From assembly GCA_902796575.1 (NCBI GenBank), contig CADBPS010000052.1, positions 1-38,092 on the forward strand: a stretch of 38,092 bases of DNA, in the 5' to 3' direction. Origin of the DNA: an uncultured Methanobrevibacter sp. (GTDB lineage: Archaea; Methanobacteriota; Methanobacteria; Methanobacteriales; Methanobacteriaceae). The translations under genes were made by a program, and so were the position numbers. How positions within the stretch are numbered: the first letter of the stretch is position 1; each line of letters starts with the position of its first letter. The notes under the pieces were generated by a model. It made no database searches and was not told the DNA's origin. It saw only the letters and a list, made by a program, of their open reading frames with translations. Positions 36,785 to 38,092 of this stretch are shown piece after piece.

Positions 36785-37876
36785 TTATGTTATTATTTTT
36801 TCTAACTCATCTTTTTCTATTCCGTTTTTAATTTCAAGTGCAATTCTTCTGCCCATACTCATCGGTTTTCCGTAAGTCAGATAGGAATAAGGGGAACCGT
36901 CCATAAATGTATTTGTTCCACCATCAGTTCTTGCACTGATTTCAAAACAAATTACTTCCAAATTATCATTTACCAATGTTTGCATACAGAATGGACCATT
37001 TAATCCAGGTTCAACTAATTTTTTAGCACTTTCAACCAGTTTATCTGCTATATCAAAAACCTGTGGAAGTAATGATTCACGTATAACTGCAGGGTGATTA
37101 CCAGTTACAACATATGATGGGCTTAAATCAATATCCAACTGATCTTTAGCAGGCATTCTTACAAAACCATCAATACTGGATTCATATCTTGTATCCATAC
37201 CCATTAGTTCAACTTTATCTTCCAGTGCAGAATAGAAATAATGAATACAATAATTACATCCTGAAACATATTCTTCAATGTGAGCTGCTTCAACATCAGA
37301 ATCTTCCAACCATCCACGAGCTTTCATTGCTTCAATTTTAGAATCAAATTCTTCCGGAGATGAAGCTACAAAGTAACCTCTTCCACCACGTGCACCAGGG
37401 AATTTAACCATTACTGGCCTGTCTATTTGGGAAGGGTCATCATATTTATATGGAATACGAACATCACCTTCAACAAGAAGCATTCTTTCTTTGTCTCTTT
37501 CAGCTTCCCATCTTAAAACATCTCTGTTACCAAACATCGGAACATTAAACTTATCTTCAACATTATCCAAACCGGCATATGCAACAAATGATCCGTGAGG
37601 TATTACAATAGCATTCATGTCTCTTAATTTTTGCTGAACATCCTCATTTACAATATCCTTAAATTCATCAACAATGATATACTCATCAGCTACATCAAAA
37701 CGTTGATATGGAACTTCCCTTCCTTTTTCACAGACGATTGCAGTTCTGAATCCCTCTTCTCTAGCCCCTTGTAAAATATGCAAGGAAGTGTGGCTTCCAA
37801 GAGTAGCCAGGGTTATTTCATCTTTATCATATTTACTTAAAATATCAAGAATATCTTCTTTTTTTACTTCTCCCAT
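36785..37876 (-). CDS. purP: Formate-dependent FAICAR synthetase (5-formaminoimidazole-4-carboxamide ribotide synthetase)
   Basis: ATP-grasp enzyme of archaeal purine synthesis: makes FAICAR from AICAR, formate and ATP without folate. The N-terminal part has LATLGSHTSLHILQGAREEG, IVCEKGREVPYQRF and IPHGSFVAY; the ATP-grasp core has RPVMVKFPGARGGRGYFVA, EEYVSGCNYCIHYFYS and EISARTDGGTNTFMDGSPYS, all typical of PurP. At 363 residues it is the normal length. The start is ATG 37876 or 37882; GGATGATT lies directly before the first. The TATA box at 37907-37922 gives a very short leader. The left end of an insertion sequence lies about 70 bases upstream of the start. Confidence 0.95.
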   Translation of the reverse strand: MGEVKKEDILDILSKYDKDEITLATLGSHTSLHILQGAREEGFRTAIVCEKGREVPYQRFDVADEYIIVDEFKDIVNEDVQQKLRDMNAIVIPHGSFVAYAGLDNVEDKFNVPMFGNRDVLRWEAERDKERMLLVEGDVRIPYKYDDPSQIDRPVMVKFPGARGGRGYFVASSPEEFDSKIEAMKARGWLEDSDVEAAHIEEYVSGCNYCIHYFYSALEDKVELMGMDTRYESSIDGFVRMPAKDQLDIDLSPSYVVTGNHPAVIRESLLPQVFDIADKLVESAKKLVEPGLNGPFCMQTLVNDNLEVICFEISARTDGGTNTFMDGSPYSYLTYGKPMSMGRRIALEIKNGIEKDELEKIIT

Positions 37877-37906
37877 AATCATCCATCCTTAATGTGATAC
37901 TAATTA

Positions 37907-37922
37907 TTTATATATTTATAAA
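37907..37922 (-). promoter_or_regulatory. TATA region of purP
   Basis: The minus strand reads TTTATAAATATATAAA, a strong archaeal TATA sequence ending about 30 bases before the purP start codon. Confidence 0.5.
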
Positions 37923-37946
37923 CTAATAACTTTTTTTATCTTATGA

Positions 37947-37993
37947 TGCAAAAGAATACTACCACTTCTCTGAAGTGGTAGATGAATTTTGCA
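37947..37993. repeat. Two-part hairpin, probable insertion-sequence left-end structure
   Basis: An inner perfect 10-bp stem (CTACCACTTC, loop TCT, GAAGTGGTAG; 37959-37981) is enclosed by a symmetric five-by-five internal loop (GAATA and ATGAA) and an outer perfect 7-bp stem (TGCAAAA 37947-37953, TTTTGCA 37987-37993). It lies upstream of the purP TATA box and upstream of the partial transposase. Confidence 0.6.
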
Positions 37994-38054
37994 AAAATGG
38001 GTGAGCTATTTTAAATCAAATGTTTTAAATAGTTTAATTGCCATATAAATTATT

Positions 38055-38092
38055 ATGGTTTCAAATTTTGACAAGACTAACCATTCAGTATA
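38055..38092 (+). CDS. tnpA: Start of IS200/IS605 TnpA-like transposase (partial)
   Basis: The frame MVSNFDKTNHSV, followed by TA (a Tyr codon if C or T comes next), runs off the right edge. IS200-family TnpA proteins begin with a short tail and then a K-T-x-H-S-V-Y-x-L-x-Y-H pattern, so the visible twelve residues fit. TTTTAAATAG at 38022-38031 is TATA-like, about 25 bases upstream, and would make the message leaderless. Twelve residues are too few for certainty; the hairpin upstream is independent support. Confidence 0.5.
   Translation, partial: MVSNFDKTNHSV

Larger units (their letters stand above)
37940..38092 (+). mobile_element. Left end of a probable IS200/IS605-family element (runs off the window)
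   Basis: A strong hairpin (37947-37993) is followed 61 bases later by a start codon whose peptide matches the opening of IS200-type Y1 transposases. Elements of this family have no terminal inverted repeats; instead each end carries a subterminal hairpin recognised by TnpA as single-stranded DNA. The exact left boundary cannot be fixed without an empty site; it should lie just before the hairpin, after a short target sequence. Confidence 0.55.

Overview
The window comes from an AT-rich archaeal genome, most likely a Methanobrevibacter or close relative (Methanobacteriales). The signs are a YcaO/TfuA pair of the type that thioamidates methyl-coenzyme M reductase, the archaeal purine enzyme PurP, an archaeal NucS endonuclease, the NadA/NadC pair, DUF5518-type membrane proteins, GGTGAT-type ribosome binding sites, TATA boxes about 25 bases before start codons, and oligo-T terminators. 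The genus is inferred from gene content and style; no search was run.

Layout. Bases 1-9000 are a cell-surface glycan region: the tail of a coiled-coil protein, a Wzm/Wzt-type polysaccharide ABC exporter whose ATPase carries an unusual N-terminal beta-rich half, a polysaccharide pyruvyl transferase, a methyltransferase, a GT4 glycosyltransferase and a CgeB-like glycosyltransferase. Bases 8900-11650 hold a ketopantoate reductase, an Ig-like surface protein whose membrane anchor is cut by an in-frame TGA, and an M24 Xaa-Pro peptidase. Bases 11700-14210 hold an M50 membrane protease followed by ycaO and tfuA. A compact, comparatively GC-rich stretch near 14380-14460 is a candidate structured RNA. 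Bases 14470-17950 are a leftward run: DUF1802 protein, amidohydrolase, universal stress protein, four-CBS protein and an unknown protein. Bases 18000-19060 hold a dyad-rich spacer and a zinc-ribbon protein.

Bases 19090-27700 are mainly biosynthetic: carA-carB (carbamoyl phosphate for arginine and pyrimidines), a small winged-helix regulator, nadC, and the rightward unit rnz (tRNA 3' processing), mscS, nadA. NadA makes quinolinate and NadC converts it to nicotinate mononucleotide, so two successive NAD steps lie about 1.7 kb apart. Bases 27780-35560 hold a small zinc-ribbon protein, a MetX-like alpha/beta hydrolase, NucS, a zinc-ribbon/membrane protein, a nitrilase-family amidase, a HEAT-repeat protein and an Lhr-type helicase. 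The right end has a decayed gene, two small membrane proteins, purP, and then the left end of what looks like an IS200/IS605 insertion sequence, with its terminal hairpin and the first codons of its transposase.

Several divergent gene pairs share one self-complementary TATA element placed so that at least one of the two mRNAs should be leaderless. No rRNA, tRNA or CRISPR array was recognised.
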